Made by a program: the position numbers and the translations under genes | In this document: positions 26,043 to 36,225 of the stretch, piece after piece | Numbering within the stretch: the first letter of the stretch is position 1 | Layout: each line of letters starts with the position of its first letter | Assembly: GCF_008710285.1 (NCBI RefSeq) | Contig: NZ_VYQF01000001.1 | Coordinates: 310,001 to 374,000 of the forward strand | Reading direction: 5' to 3' | Origin: Ginsengibacter hankyongi | GTDB lineage: Bacteria; Bacteroidota; Bacteroidia; Chitinophagales; Chitinophagaceae | Length of the DNA: 64,000 nucleotides | The notes under the pieces: generated by a model | Databases searched by the model: none | What the model was told of the DNA's origin: nothing | What the model saw: only the letters and a program-made list of their open reading frames with translations

Positions 26043-27752
26043 TTAATAACCTGCAGCGCTGTCGTCGCCTCGCCCGTCACCAACAGCAATTAATGAGCCG
26101 CCAGGCTTTACCATAATTACTTCTGTTCTTCCGATACCCGATTTTATTACTATTTTATATCCTATTTTTCTTAACTCATCCGCCACATTTTTGTCAAAAG
26201 TATTTTCAATATAGAGTTCATCCGGCAACCATTGATGATGAAACTTCGGCCAATTAACTGCGTCTTCAGGACTCATATTAAAATCGATGATGTCAATCAA
26301 TGTTTGATATACACTCGTTGGAATCGTTGTGCCGCCCGGCGTTCCCACAATAATCCATGGTTTATTATTTTTTAAGACTATCGTTGGCGTCATACTGCTC
26401 AACATTCTTTTATGGGGAGCAATCGCATTGGCCTCAGCGCCCACAGCGCCAAACATATTGGGGACTCCTGGTTTTACACTAAAATCATCCATTTCATTAT
26501 TTAGTAAAAAGCCGGCGCCTGCTACCACAACCTTACTTCCGAACCAACCATTTAAGGTCGTTGTTTCAGAAACAGCGTTGCCTTCTTTATCAATTACGTC
26601 GAAGTGCGTGGTTTCATCGCTTTCTACATTTATTACACCTTCCTTTGTATCCTTACTGTTGCCTGCTTTCCCCGGCGTATAATCACGTAATCTCTTTTTT
26701 AAATATGCATCGCTTACCAAAGTTTTTACCGGCACTTTTACAAAATCAGGATCGCCTAAGAACTTTGCCCTGTCTGCAAAAGCACGGCGTTCTATTTCTG
26801 TCATCAATTGCACTGATTGGGGAGTTTCAAATTTCATTTTGCCAATATTTTCAAAAACGCTCATCTTCATCATTTGTTCTAAAATAATTCCACCGCTGCT
26901 GGATAAAGGCATTGTTACAACTGTATTTCCTTTATAATTAAAAGATAAAGGTTCACGTATGATAGGTTTATAATTTTTCAGATCATCTTCGGTAATAATT
27001 CCATTCCCTCGGTTCATTTCTTCCGCAATAAGCTTTGCAGTTTCACCTTCATAAAATCCTTTAGCGCCGTTATCTCTTATTCTTTTTAAAGTATTGGCAA
27101 GATCTTTTTGAACAAGCGTGTCACCTGCTTTCCATACTTCATCCTTTACAAAAATTGGAAGTGTTGTATTTAATTTTATAAATTCATTTTTCGACCCATT
27201 AAAACTTTTTGCTTCTGCATCTGATATCACAAACCCTTTTTCCGCAAGATCAATGGCAGGTTGTATTAATTTCTTAAAAGGAAGTCTTGCATATCTCATA
27301 GCTGCGAATATGCCGGCAACGGAACCCGGCACTCCCACTGCAAGATATCCGTCCTGCGATAAATGCATTTGTGCATTACCGTTAGAATCAAGATACATGT
27401 CCCGCGATGCTGCGCCCGGAGCCACTTCCCGAAAATCAATGGCAACATTTTTACCATTCTTTAAATGTACAATCATAAAACCTCCACCTCCAATATTGCC
27501 TGCACCGGGAAACACCACAGCCAAAGCAAGTTGGGTTGCAATTGCTGCATCAACGGCATTACCTCCTTCCTTTAAAATATTTACTCCCACCTGGCTTGCC
27601 AACGCGTTCGCGGAAACTACAGCGCCATTTCTACAAATAATTTGTTTTACAGGATGGTAATTGTAAGGATTTAAATTTGATTGCTGGGCATACGTGAATT
27701 GAACGGAACATATAAAAATAACCAGCAAAAAAAGAAGAGGGGGTTCTTTCAT
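26043..27752 (-). CDS. ggt: Gamma-glutamyltransferase
   Basis: A 569-residue precursor with a signal peptide (to YAQQ, about residue 23). It has the gamma-glutamyltranspeptidase order: an N-terminal large subunit with GGNAVDAAIA (64-72) and the catalytic Thr381 in DETTHFDV, at which the precursor self-cleaves, then the small subunit with GWFGSKV and LSSMTPTI. It hydrolyses or transfers the glutamyl group of glutathione and glutamyl compounds in the periplasm. The key Arg region (IDFREVAPG) is present. It is divergent from the PIG-L gene, with a 146 bp gap. Confidence 0.93.
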   Translation of the reverse strand: MKEPPLLFLLVIFICSVQFTYAQQSNLNPYNYHPVKQIICRNGAVVSANALASQVGVNILKEGGNAVDAAIATQLALAVVFPGAGNIGGGGFMIVHLKNGKNVAIDFREVAPGAASRDMYLDSNGNAQMHLSQDGYLAVGVPGSVAGIFAAMRYARLPFKKLIQPAIDLAEKGFVISDAEAKSFNGSKNEFIKLNTTLPIFVKDEVWKAGDTLVQKDLANTLKRIRDNGAKGFYEGETAKLIAEEMNRGNGIITEDDLKNYKPIIREPLSFNYKGNTVVTMPLSSSGGIILEQMMKMSVFENIGKMKFETPQSVQLMTEIERRAFADRAKFLGDPDFVKVPVKTLVSDAYLKKRLRDYTPGKAGNSKDTKEGVINVESDETTHFDVIDKEGNAVSETTTLNGWFGSKVVVAGAGFLLNNEMDDFSVKPGVPNMFGAVGAEANAIAPHKRMLSSMTPTIVLKNNKPWIIVGTPGGTTIPTSVYQTLIDIIDFNMSPEDAVNWPKFHHQWLPDELYIENTFDKNVADELRKIGYKIVIKSGIGRTEVIMVKPGGSLIAVGDGRGDDSAAGY

Positions 27753-27898
27753 TATAAAATTTCATCGAATTTAAGTCATTAGAATAAAAATAAACTTTAC
27801 CGGATAATGGTGTTTACAATATCCTGTTATTGTTTTTTATTTAAGCGGAGGCACTTAAAAACTACATTCCCTTATTTTCGTAGAATAATTTTTAAAAT

Positions 27899-30376
27899 AT
27901 GCGCAAAATCGTTTTTTTATTTTTCACTCTTCACCTTTCATTTTTTGCTTTTGCTCAATCGCCTGAAACTTATACCTCTTCAGAAGTTTTTCAACAAATA
28001 AAAAAATTAAATGTTCTTGCATCTGTCTTGTATGTTGGTGCGCATCCTGATGATGAGAACAATGCATTGCTTCCTTATTTTGCCAAAGAAAAATTGTGGC
28101 GTACAGCTTATTTAAGTTTAACGAGAGGCGATGGCGGACAAAATTTAATTGGTGATGAACAAGGCATAGAACTCGGCTTAATACGCACCCAGGAATTATT
28201 AGCTGCAAGACGTGTTGATGGAGCAGAGCAATATTTTACCAGGGCGTATGAATTTGGTTTTAGTAAAAGCGCCGCTGAAGCATTGCGCATCTGGGATAAA
28301 GAAAAAATATTAAGTGATGTTGTTTGGGTAATAAGAAAGTATCAGCCCGATGTTATTATAAAAAGATTCCCTCCTGATAAACGTGCGGGGCATGGCCACC
28401 ATGCAGCATCCTCTATTTTAGCACAGGAAGCATTCACTGCTGCTGCTGATCCGACTAAATTTCCTGAACAATTTAAATATGGTGTAAAACCCTGGCAGGC
28501 AAAAAGAATTTTATGGAACACTTATAATTTTGGCGGAAACAATACAACCAGCGAGGACCAGTTAAAAATTGACATAGGCGGTTATAATCCCCTGATAGGA
28601 AAAAGTTACGGCGAGCTGGGTGGCGAAGCAAGAACAATGCATAAAAGCCAGGGAGAAGGAAGGCCCAGAAGAAGAGGTGAATCGTATGAGTATTTTGCAA
28701 CAACAGGCGGAGAAGCGCCAAAGAATGATTTGATGGATGGAATTGTTACTGACTGGAAAAGAATACCCGGGGGCGAACCGATAGAAAGTATGATTAATGC
28801 TATCATTAGTAATTATAATATTGCTCAGCCCGATTTATCAGTGCCATCTTTAGTAAAATTATACCAGGCAATTAAAGCATTGCCGGAAGATAACTGGCGA
28901 AATAAAAAATTGGATGAAGTAGAAGAAATCATTATTGAATGCAGTGCGCTATATGTTGAAGCAACATCATCACAATCGCAGGTAGTGCAAGGCGGAAACC
29001 TGAGCATCTCTTTTAATTTAATTAAAAGAGAAAATGTAAATGTGTCTTTTAAAAATATAAGTGTTGAAAATTTTGATTCATCATTTTCAACAGCTTTGCC
29101 TACCAATCAAAATGTTAACATCAATAAAACTTTAGCTGTCGCTGATGATAAAAAAATATCACAACCTTACTGGCTCGTGTACCCGCTAAAAGGCGGGACA
29201 TTTGATGTAAGAGATCAGACGTTGATTGGTAAAGCAGAAAATGCCCCTTCGTTTGAGGCATCATTTTTAGTAAATATTGATGGTGAGGATTTTACTATTA
29301 AAAAACCTGTTCAGTATAGATATATTGATCCTGTAAAGGGCGACACTTATGAGCCAATACCGGTATTGCCAAAAATTGAGTTGAGTTATACGAAGGATAA
29401 TTTCATTTCGTTGAATGGCGCTCCTGTAAAAGCCATTATTCATTTAAAGTCAAACTTAGATAATTCAGAAAGTTATAAAGTTCTGCAGGATTATTCGAAA
29501 AACTGGGCCACCGATATTCCATCTATTACTTATGATACAAAAGGTAGCAAGGAAGTTTACAAAACAGCAACTTTCACATCAAAATCTAATGAAACAAATA
29601 ACTCAGAAGAAATATATTTAAAGACCAGTGATGGCAACTATAACGGTTACACGAAAACAATTTCATACAATCATATCCCCACCATCACTTATTTCCCCGA
29701 AGCAAAAGCAGATATTGTAAAGCTTGACATAAAGATCGTCGGTAAAAAGATAGGTTACATTATTGGCGCGGGCGATAAAGTACCTGATGCATTAAAAGAT
29801 ATGGGCTATGATGTAACAACTCTATCAGAGAAAGATATTACCGATGAAAATTTGAAGCGATACGACGCCATCATGACTGGAATAAGAGCGTATAATTTAT
29901 ATGAATACTTAAGTGATAAAAATGATGTATTGATGCGTTACGTAAAAAACGGCGGCAACATGATCGTTCAATATATGAAGAGCAACCAGGTAGGTGATAA
30001 AAATATAACGGTCGGCCCCTACCCTTTTAAGATCAGTTCCGGTTCACGTGTTACAGAAGAAGATGCCAAAGTAAATTTTTTATTGCCGGCTAATCCTGCA
30101 TTAAATTATCCGAATAAAATAACGGAAAAAGATTTTGAAGGCTGGGTGCAGGAAAGGAGTACTTACCAGGCCGTTCAGTTAGATTCGCATTATGAAACAC
30201 CGCTCGGCATGCATGACGCGGATGAAGAAGAAAGCAATGGAAGCCTTGCCATTGCAAAATATGGGAAAGGCAACTTCGTGTATGCGAGCCTTGTTTTCTT
30301 TCGCCAACTACCTGATGGCGTTCCGGGCGCTTACCGCCTGATGGCTAATTTAATTGCGTTACCAAAAAATAAGTAA
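27899..30376 (+). CDS. PIG-L family deacetylase with C-terminal GATase-like domain
   Basis: An 825-residue exported protein (signal peptide ending AFAQ, about residue 20). The N-terminal PIG-L/LmbE domain has the zinc motif GAHPDDEN (about 48-55) and a distal AGHGHHAAS; it is followed by QELLAARRVDGAEQYF. A beta-rich middle (about 330-610) precedes a C-terminal class I glutamine amidotransferase-like fold (about 615-720), beginning IGYIIGAGDKVPDALKDMGY. PIG-L enzymes remove acetyl from N-acetylated sugars or related amides. The gene is followed at 28 bp by a 37-residue membrane protein and then a sodium:solute symporter, so the deacetylated product or its substrate may be the imported solute. 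The substrate itself is unknown. Confidence 0.88.
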   Translation: MRKIVFLFFTLHLSFFAFAQSPETYTSSEVFQQIKKLNVLASVLYVGAHPDDENNALLPYFAKEKLWRTAYLSLTRGDGGQNLIGDEQGIELGLIRTQELLAARRVDGAEQYFTRAYEFGFSKSAAEALRIWDKEKILSDVVWVIRKYQPDVIIKRFPPDKRAGHGHHAASSILAQEAFTAAADPTKFPEQFKYGVKPWQAKRILWNTYNFGGNNTTSEDQLKIDIGGYNPLIGKSYGELGGEARTMHKSQGEGRPRRRGESYEYFATTGGEAPKNDLMDGIVTDWKRIPGGEPIESMINAIISNYNIAQPDLSVPSLVKLYQAIKALPEDNWRNKKLDEVEEIIIECSALYVEATSSQSQVVQGGNLSISFNLIKRENVNVSFKNISVENFDSSFSTALPTNQNVNINKTLAVADDKKISQPYWLVYPLKGGTFDVRDQTLIGKAENAPSFEASFLVNIDGEDFTIKKPVQYRYIDPVKGDTYEPIPVLPKIELSYTKDNFISLNGAPVKAIIHLKSNLDNSESYKVLQDYSKNWATDIPSITYDTKGSKEVYKTATFTSKSNETNNSEEIYLKTSDGNYNGYTKTISYNHIPTITYFPEAKADIVKLDIKIVGKKIGYIIGAGDKVPDALKDMGYDVTTLSEKDITDENLKRYDAIMTGIRAYNLYEYLSDKNDVLMRYVKNGGNMIVQYMKSNQVGDKNITVGPYPFKISSGSRVTEEDAKVNFLLPANPALNYPNKITEKDFEGWVQERSTYQAVQLDSHYETPLGMHDADEEESNGSLAIAKYGKGNFVYASLVFFRQLPDGVPGAYRLMANLIALPKNK

Positions 30377-30404
30377 GAGAATTTAATGAAATAAAATTGC
30401 TGAT

Positions 30405-30518
30405 ATGTTGTCTTCTGAAAAAAAGTATTGGAATAAGTGGTACTTACTGGTGCTGGCATTCCTTTTATTTCAGATTATACTATATTATTTTCTTTCAGTT
30501 TATTTTAATGGCGGATAG
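30405..30518 (+). CDS. Small single-pass membrane protein before the symporter
   Basis: A 37-residue frame from the ATG at 30405: a charged start with a K-x-W-N-K-W-Y motif, one hydrophobic helix of about 18 residues (LLVLAFLLFQII), and a short FNGG tail. It lies between PIG-L (28 bp gap) and the symporter (39 bp gap), all on the plus strand. Codon choice and clean start/stop fit a real gene. Similar tiny helix proteins often precede solute symporters in Bacteroidota, as far as I recall; that is remembered, not checked. It could be a transporter subunit or assembly helper. Confidence 0.6.
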   Translation: MLSSEKKYWNKWYLLVLAFLLFQIILYYFLSVYFNGG

Positions 30519-30557
30519 ATTTATTCCACAATTAAATTATCACAACAGGTAAGGCTT

Positions 30558-32186
30558 ATGAGTATTATTGATTGGATAGTTCTGATTACTTCACTTACGA
30601 CCATTATTTTTTATGGAGTTTATAAAAGCCGTACAACTAAAAATCTAGATGGGTATTTTTTAAGCAACCGCGATATGCCATGGTATCTTGTGTTGTTGAG
30701 CATTATGGGAACCCAGGCGAGCGCTATCACTTTTTTAAGCGCACCTGGCCAGGCTTATACAGATGGCATGCGTTTCGTTCAATACTATTTCGGACTGCCA
30801 TTAGCCATGATCGTTATATGCGTTGTTTTTGTACCTGTTTTTAATAAACTGAAAGTTTATACCGCGTATGAATTTCTAGAAAACCGCTTCGATCTTAAAA
30901 CAAGAACGCTCACTTCATTTCTGTTCCAAATATCCCGTGGCTTATCAACCGGCATCAGTATTTATGCCCCTTCATTAATATTAAGTTCATTGCTTGGCTG
31001 GAACATCTATGTCACCAATATTATTATGGGTGGCTTACTAATTATATATACAGTAAGTGGCGGCGCCCGGGCGGTCGCTCATACTCAAAAATTACAATTG
31101 ATTATAGTATTTGCAGGCATGTTTATAGCCGGTTATATTGTTGTTCATCTTATGCCTGAAAATACCGGCTTTATTGATGCATTGCACATCGGAGGTAAAA
31201 ATGGAAAAATGAATATCATTACTTCAGGAAGAACCGCGAATGGTTTTGACTGGAAGGATAAATACAATATCTGGAGTGGAATAATAGGGGGCTTCTTTTT
31301 AGCGCTTTCTTATTTCGGTACTGATCAAAGCCAGGTTGGCCGTTACCTAACAGCAAAGAATAACCGGCAAAGTAAAATGGGATTATTAATGAATGGCATT
31401 GTGAAAGTTCCGATGCAGTTTTTAATTCTATTACTGGGCGTATTGGTTTTTTCGTTTTACCAGTTTCATAAAGAACCCATTTATTTTAACGAAACGCAGG
31501 TGGAACTTGCAAAAAAAACTCCGTATAAAGATTCACTTATAGCGCTTGAATCCAATTATGCAAAAGTTGCGCCCGCTGCTAACGCTGAAAAAGCCGCAAT
31601 TAAGGCCAAGTACAAAAATATTTTGTCAAGTGCTTTGCCTGGCCAGGAAATCAGTGATACCAATTATATCTTTTTAAGATTTGTGCTGGATTACTTACCA
31701 AAAGGCCTTATCGGCCTATTGATAGCAATAATCTTTTTATCCGCATGGGGAAGCATCGCTGCTGCATTGAATGCATTAGCGTCGTGTACGGTTGTTGATA
31801 TTCACAAAAGATTTTTTAAGAAAGAGCTTACGCCGAAAATGGATTATGACCTGGCAAAAGTTTATACATTGGCGTGGGGCCTCTTCAGCATTGCAGTTGC
31901 TGAATTTGCAAGCAATTTAGGCAATAGCCTTATTGAAACTGTAAATATCCTTGGCTCATTATTTTATGGAGTAATACTAGGCATTTTTTTAGTAGCATTT
32001 TGGATTAAGGGTATAAAAGCTAATGCAACCTTCTATTCATCGGTTATCTCAGAAATATTTATTATAATTATTTATAAAGCAGATGTGATTTCTTTTTTAT
32101 GGCTGAATGTTATAGGAGCGCTGCTGGTAATAATTTTCGGGTATGCCATACAGTTATTTATTAGAAAAAAACAATCACAGCAATAA
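30558..32186 (+). CDS. Sodium:solute symporter (SSS family)
   Basis: A 542-residue membrane protein with about 13-14 helices. It starts with IDWIVLITSLTTIIFYG, has GTQASAITFLSAPGQAYTDG (about 51-70), the SSS signature region, and GTDQSQVGRYLTAKN (about 254-268), a motif of the family's Na+/substrate region. It imports a solute with Na+. A long hydrophilic loop with EKAAIKAKYKN (about 345-355) is seen in many Bacteroidota members. Context with PIG-L and gamma-glutamyltransferase suggests a sugar, amino sugar or amino-acid derivative, but this is inference. It converges with the AsmA-like gene with a 6 bp gap. Confidence 0.92.
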   Translation: MSIIDWIVLITSLTTIIFYGVYKSRTTKNLDGYFLSNRDMPWYLVLLSIMGTQASAITFLSAPGQAYTDGMRFVQYYFGLPLAMIVICVVFVPVFNKLKVYTAYEFLENRFDLKTRTLTSFLFQISRGLSTGISIYAPSLILSSLLGWNIYVTNIIMGGLLIIYTVSGGARAVAHTQKLQLIIVFAGMFIAGYIVVHLMPENTGFIDALHIGGKNGKMNIITSGRTANGFDWKDKYNIWSGIIGGFFLALSYFGTDQSQVGRYLTAKNNRQSKMGLLMNGIVKVPMQFLILLLGVLVFSFYQFHKEPIYFNETQVELAKKTPYKDSLIALESNYAKVAPAANAEKAAIKAKYKNILSSALPGQEISDTNYIFLRFVLDYLPKGLIGLLIAIIFLSAWGSIAAALNALASCTVVDIHKRFFKKELTPKMDYDLAKVYTLAWGLFSIAVAEFASNLGNSLIETVNILGSLFYGVILGIFLVAFWIKGIKANATFYSSVISEIFIIIIYKADVISFLWLNVIGALLVIIFGYAIQLFIRKKQSQQ

Positions 32187-32192
32187 GGATTT

Positions 32193-34355
32193 CTACGGCA
32201 AGCCCACCGTCTTCTTCATCCCGGTAAAAATGGTTTTCCAGATAAGATTGAAAAAAGATTTCTGCACATCACGATCAAAGTGAGGAGTTTCCTTACGCAG
32301 ATTTCCATTCTCAGGGTTATTATTTTTCACAATTATATTTGCTACCAGGCTGGTGAGGCCTTTCTTTTTAATTTCTTTGGAATCTTTATCACGCTTTAAT
32401 ACATCAACTTTTAGCTTGTTATATTTCATAACAAAGTCTCCTTTCGCAATTGTGTCATTGCCGGTAAAATTGAAATCTATCGCATTTATTTGGCCTGTAT
32501 TCAAACGCATTAAAGCCATTGGCACAGACACTTTATTTAACGATAGTGCGTCAAAAGCAGATACATGACCTGTTGCGATAAAACTCCCAGTATTGCTATT
32601 TAAAAAAAATTTGAACGTTCCTTCAGCCGGAATTTCATTTAGTATTCTGGTTTTATATGAAATGGTTGTAACTCCATTTCTTTCTATTGCATCTTTCACG
32701 TTAGTAATATTCGAAATATTAATTGAAGTACCATTAAACGTAACTACACCAGAGCTGTCACTTATTTTTTCATGCTCTGTATATTGTATAAATGCATTTG
32801 ATAAAGTTGCGTGAGAAATATTAACAGGCATATTCGCCTTGCCAAGCATTTGGGATGGATAATTACCCACTTTATTTTTGCCACTTAACGGCTTTCTGAT
32901 ATCGCGGTAAATTTTTGCAGAAATATTATTGACAACCAAATCAGATGCAAATATTTTTTTATCCAGCAGATTTTTCATGTCTATATTCTTCAAAGAAATA
33001 TCTTTTAAATCCACTTCATAACGGTCTTTTTGAAAATGAGCTTTATTAGCAAATGCCTTTTCACTCAATAAAGGTTTTATACCAACTGAGGCAATCTTTA
33101 ATTGTTTATGCAAAGAATTAATAGATGCATTTCGGAAAGTATAATTGTAAAAGCCGTCTTTGGAATTCATTGTTATATTATCGGTGGTTATTTCAACTTC
33201 CTTGCTATAATCCAGCGGATTATTTTGAACATCTATAACCTCATCGGCTTTTACTTCGTTTATTGTCACAGCTATATTGCCGATGCTTATACCACTTTTT
33301 TTGCGGGGTATAAATGAAATTTTGGGAAAGCCCAGGTGTGTCATTTCAATACTGTAAACATGCCTAAAGCCGGTGGTATCTTTCTTCTGCTGATTATTAT
33401 CACGTGGCATTTTTAATTTTTTTAAGGGTGGCTGGTATACAGAAATATCTTTACATTGAATAGTATCGACGATTATATTTTTATTTTTTACAAACTCATT
33501 AGCATCAATACCTTTAAGAACAAGATTACTTGCACGCAATAATTTACTGCTGTCACCATTGGAACTTTCAAATCGGTTTACGTCTATGTTACCAAAAGAA
33601 AGTAAATTATCTGCGCCCGAATAGTTCAAATTTTTTACCCGGATCTCAGGTCTTGAATTATCATATTCTACAAAAGAAGCAACCTGCAATCCGATTTGTT
33701 TACAAAATAATGTACGTGTTGTATCAAGGTTATGGGCGCTGTCAACCAGTACATCAGTTAATTGAATATTACCATTGGTGAGATCAAATACTTTTCCCTT
33801 TTCAAAATAATTGATTCCTTGTATATGCACATTATTGATGAAAACGCGGCTTACCTGTATGCGTTTCAGGTTGCCAAGAATTTCATTATAAATTGAAGTA
33901 GCTTCTTCATTAATGTTTGTTTTCTTTTGCAAAGGTTTTATAAAATAAACGACTACATCGGGGTGATCAATTATCACGGAGTCGCCTTCCATCTGCTTTC
34001 CCAGCAAAGCTTTATCTGTTTTAACTCCGTTTACTTTTAAGGTTGAAATGGTAATATCCAATAAAATATAAGGAAGATCATCCAGCTTTGTTCTTTTAAT
34101 AATAGTTGTATCCGGCCCTATATGAATGTTTTTAAGATATGCCTCTCCCGTTATCTCATCAAAATAAAGTGAATCATATTTTATTTTATAAAGGCTGTCT
34201 GTTTGTTCTGAAACGGTGCTTTTAAGTTTATCTCTTGCAAACCGATACTTATTATTTTGCCAAACAAAATAAAGAGAAACAGCAACAAGAATAACTCCTA
34301 AGATTATAAATAATAATTTCCGGGATATAGATTTAATGATATTTCGTAGGTGCAT
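32193..34355 (-). CDS. AsmA-like membrane-anchored periplasmic protein
   Basis: A 720-residue protein with a basic start, one helix at about 14-31, then about 690 residues of beta-strand-rich repeats with the amphipathic pattern of AsmA/DUF748 proteins (VDTIQCKDISVYQP, VKADEVIDVQ). The C-terminal end after about 600 returns to strands such as GQINAIDFNFTGN. It is probably a bridge-like outer-membrane or lipid-handling protein. With TamB about 6 kb away, this region has two such proteins. No catalytic residues. Identification is by overall pattern, not a sharp motif. Confidence 0.65.
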   Translation of the reverse strand: MHLRNIIKSISRKLLFIILGVILVAVSLYFVWQNNKYRFARDKLKSTVSEQTDSLYKIKYDSLYFDEITGEAYLKNIHIGPDTTIIKRTKLDDLPYILLDITISTLKVNGVKTDKALLGKQMEGDSVIIDHPDVVVYFIKPLQKKTNINEEATSIYNEILGNLKRIQVSRVFINNVHIQGINYFEKGKVFDLTNGNIQLTDVLVDSAHNLDTTRTLFCKQIGLQVASFVEYDNSRPEIRVKNLNYSGADNLLSFGNIDVNRFESSNGDSSKLLRASNLVLKGIDANEFVKNKNIIVDTIQCKDISVYQPPLKKLKMPRDNNQQKKDTTGFRHVYSIEMTHLGFPKISFIPRKKSGISIGNIAVTINEVKADEVIDVQNNPLDYSKEVEITTDNITMNSKDGFYNYTFRNASINSLHKQLKIASVGIKPLLSEKAFANKAHFQKDRYEVDLKDISLKNIDMKNLLDKKIFASDLVVNNISAKIYRDIRKPLSGKNKVGNYPSQMLGKANMPVNISHATLSNAFIQYTEHEKISDSSGVVTFNGTSINISNITNVKDAIERNGVTTISYKTRILNEIPAEGTFKFFLNSNTGSFIATGHVSAFDALSLNKVSVPMALMRLNTGQINAIDFNFTGNDTIAKGDFVMKYNKLKVDVLKRDKDSKEIKKKGLTSLVANIIVKNNNPENGNLRKETPHFDRDVQKSFFNLIWKTIFTGMKKTVGLP

Positions 34356-34437
34356 ACTAAGGTTTGATGAAAGGTAGTGTTCTATTTGTATAACATAAAT
34401 TTAAAGTTTTAGTTTTGAGATATATATTGAAATTTTT

Positions 34438-36108
34438 ATGAATATAGATTATAACAGGAATGAAGATGTAATGAAACTTTCTTTGAGCAACCTAAAAAAA
34501 TTAGTTACTACAATTGAAGAAGGAGGCGGAAAAAAAGCGATAGCAAAACAAAAAGAAAGAAATAAGTTAACCGCCAGGGAACGTATACACTACCTGCTCG
34601 ATGATAAAAAACCTTTTATTGAAATTGGTGTCTTTGCTGGCTACGGGATGTACGAAGATTATGGCGGATGCCCCGCTGGTGGCACTGTTGCTGGCATTGG
34701 TTATGTAAGTGGCAAGCAATGTATTGTTATTGCAAATGATCAAACTGTAAAAGCAGGTGCATGGTTTCCGATTACAGGTAAGAAAAATTTGCGTATGCAG
34801 GAAATAGCCATGGAAAATAATTTACCTGTAATTTATTTGGTTGACAGCGCCGGTGTGTTCCTTCCTATGCAGGATGAAATTTTTCCCGATAAAGAACATT
34901 TTGGACGCATCTTTCGTAACAATGCAAAAATGAGTGCAATGGGCATTACACAAATTGCCGCGGTAATGGGGCCTTGTGTGGCCGGAGGCGCCTATCTTCC
35001 AATAATGAGTGATGAAACTTTAATGGTTGAAGGAAATGGTTCCATTTTTTTAGCAGGGCCTTATCTTGTAAAAGCAGCTATTGGCGAAAATACCGATAAT
35101 GAGACATTAGGCGGCGCCGTTACGCACACAGAGATAAGCGGTATTGCCGATTACAAGTTTAAAACAGAAGAAGAATGTCTTGATGAAGTAAAAAGGATTA
35201 TGAGTAAACTTGGAGATTTTCCTAAAGCAGGTTTTAACCGCATTGCTTCATTGCAACCAGCAAAAGATCCATCAGAAATCTATGGCATTTTCCCTGAAGG
35301 AAATACCAGGCCTTACGATATGCTCGAAATTATTGACAGAATCGTAGATGCCGAACCTTCCGATGCTTCACCAGGGAAAGATGCAACCAATAAAAGCTCG
35401 TTTGAACAATTTAAAGAAGGCTATGGAAAAACAATCTTATGCGGCTATGCACGAATTGACGGATGGGCAGTGGGTATTGTTGCCAACCAACGGTTGAACA
35501 TTAAAAACAAAAAAGGTGAACTACAAACGGGCGGCGTTATTTATAATGACAGCGCAGATAAAGCTGCCAGGTTTATATTGAATTGCAACCAGAAAAAAAT
35601 TCCGCTTATTTTTTTACAGGATGTTACCGGTTTTATGGTGGGTAGCAGGAGTGAGCATAGCGGCATAATAAAAGACGGGGCAAAAATGGTAAATGCTGTT
35701 GCTAATTCTGTTGTCCCCAAAATAACCATCATACTTGGAAACTCTTATGGAGCCGGCAATTACGCCATGTGTGGAAAGGCGTACGATCCAAGATTTATTT
35801 ACGCATGGCCATCAGCGAAAATAGCCGTAATGGGCGGTGAGCAGGCCGCAAAAACTCTATTGCAAATTGAAGTAGCATCGCTTAAAGCAAAGGGCAAAGA
35901 AATTACCCCCGAAAATGAAGAAAAGCTTTTCGCTGAAATGACCAGTAAATATACCCGGCAAACTACTCCTTTTTATGCAGCATCACGTTTGTGGGTAGAC
36001 GCAATTATTGACCCTTTAGATACAAGGTCTTTTATTTCAGAAAATCTTGCGGCTGCAAATAACAATGGTAACATTGCCGATTTTAAAACCGGCGTGTTCC
36101 AGGTGTAA
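34438..36108 (+). CDS. Acyl-CoA carboxylase carboxyltransferase (beta) subunit
   Basis: A 556-residue biotin-dependent carboxyltransferase. It starts with a helical segment and KQKERNKLTARERI, then two crotonase-like halves: FAGYGMYEDYGGCPAGGTVAG (split over about 67-87) and GPCVAGGAYLPIMSDE (about 178-193), and in the second half NSYGAGNYAMCGKAYDPRF (about 437-455) and MGGEQAAKTL. The pattern is closest to propionyl- or methylcrotonyl-CoA carboxylase beta, which transfer the carboxyl from biotin to the acyl-CoA. No biotin carboxylase or BCCP gene is adjacent. It could act in leucine or propionate metabolism, or in malonyl-CoA supply. Confidence 0.88.
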   Translation: MNIDYNRNEDVMKLSLSNLKKLVTTIEEGGGKKAIAKQKERNKLTARERIHYLLDDKKPFIEIGVFAGYGMYEDYGGCPAGGTVAGIGYVSGKQCIVIANDQTVKAGAWFPITGKKNLRMQEIAMENNLPVIYLVDSAGVFLPMQDEIFPDKEHFGRIFRNNAKMSAMGITQIAAVMGPCVAGGAYLPIMSDETLMVEGNGSIFLAGPYLVKAAIGENTDNETLGGAVTHTEISGIADYKFKTEEECLDEVKRIMSKLGDFPKAGFNRIASLQPAKDPSEIYGIFPEGNTRPYDMLEIIDRIVDAEPSDASPGKDATNKSSFEQFKEGYGKTILCGYARIDGWAVGIVANQRLNIKNKKGELQTGGVIYNDSADKAARFILNCNQKKIPLIFLQDVTGFMVGSRSEHSGIIKDGAKMVNAVANSVVPKITIILGNSYGAGNYAMCGKAYDPRFIYAWPSAKIAVMGGEQAAKTLLQIEVASLKAKGKEITPENEEKLFAEMTSKYTRQTTPFYAASRLWVDAIIDPLDTRSFISENLAAANNNGNIADFKTGVFQV

Positions 36109-36225
36109 ATAACCCTGAAGTTTTATGCTTGCGTATGAAGAAGATAAATTTATGAAGGCTGGCCATAAATTATTAATTTCACTTTGTATTAATTACCAGG
36201 AACCTACCAGGGAAACAGAAAATTT

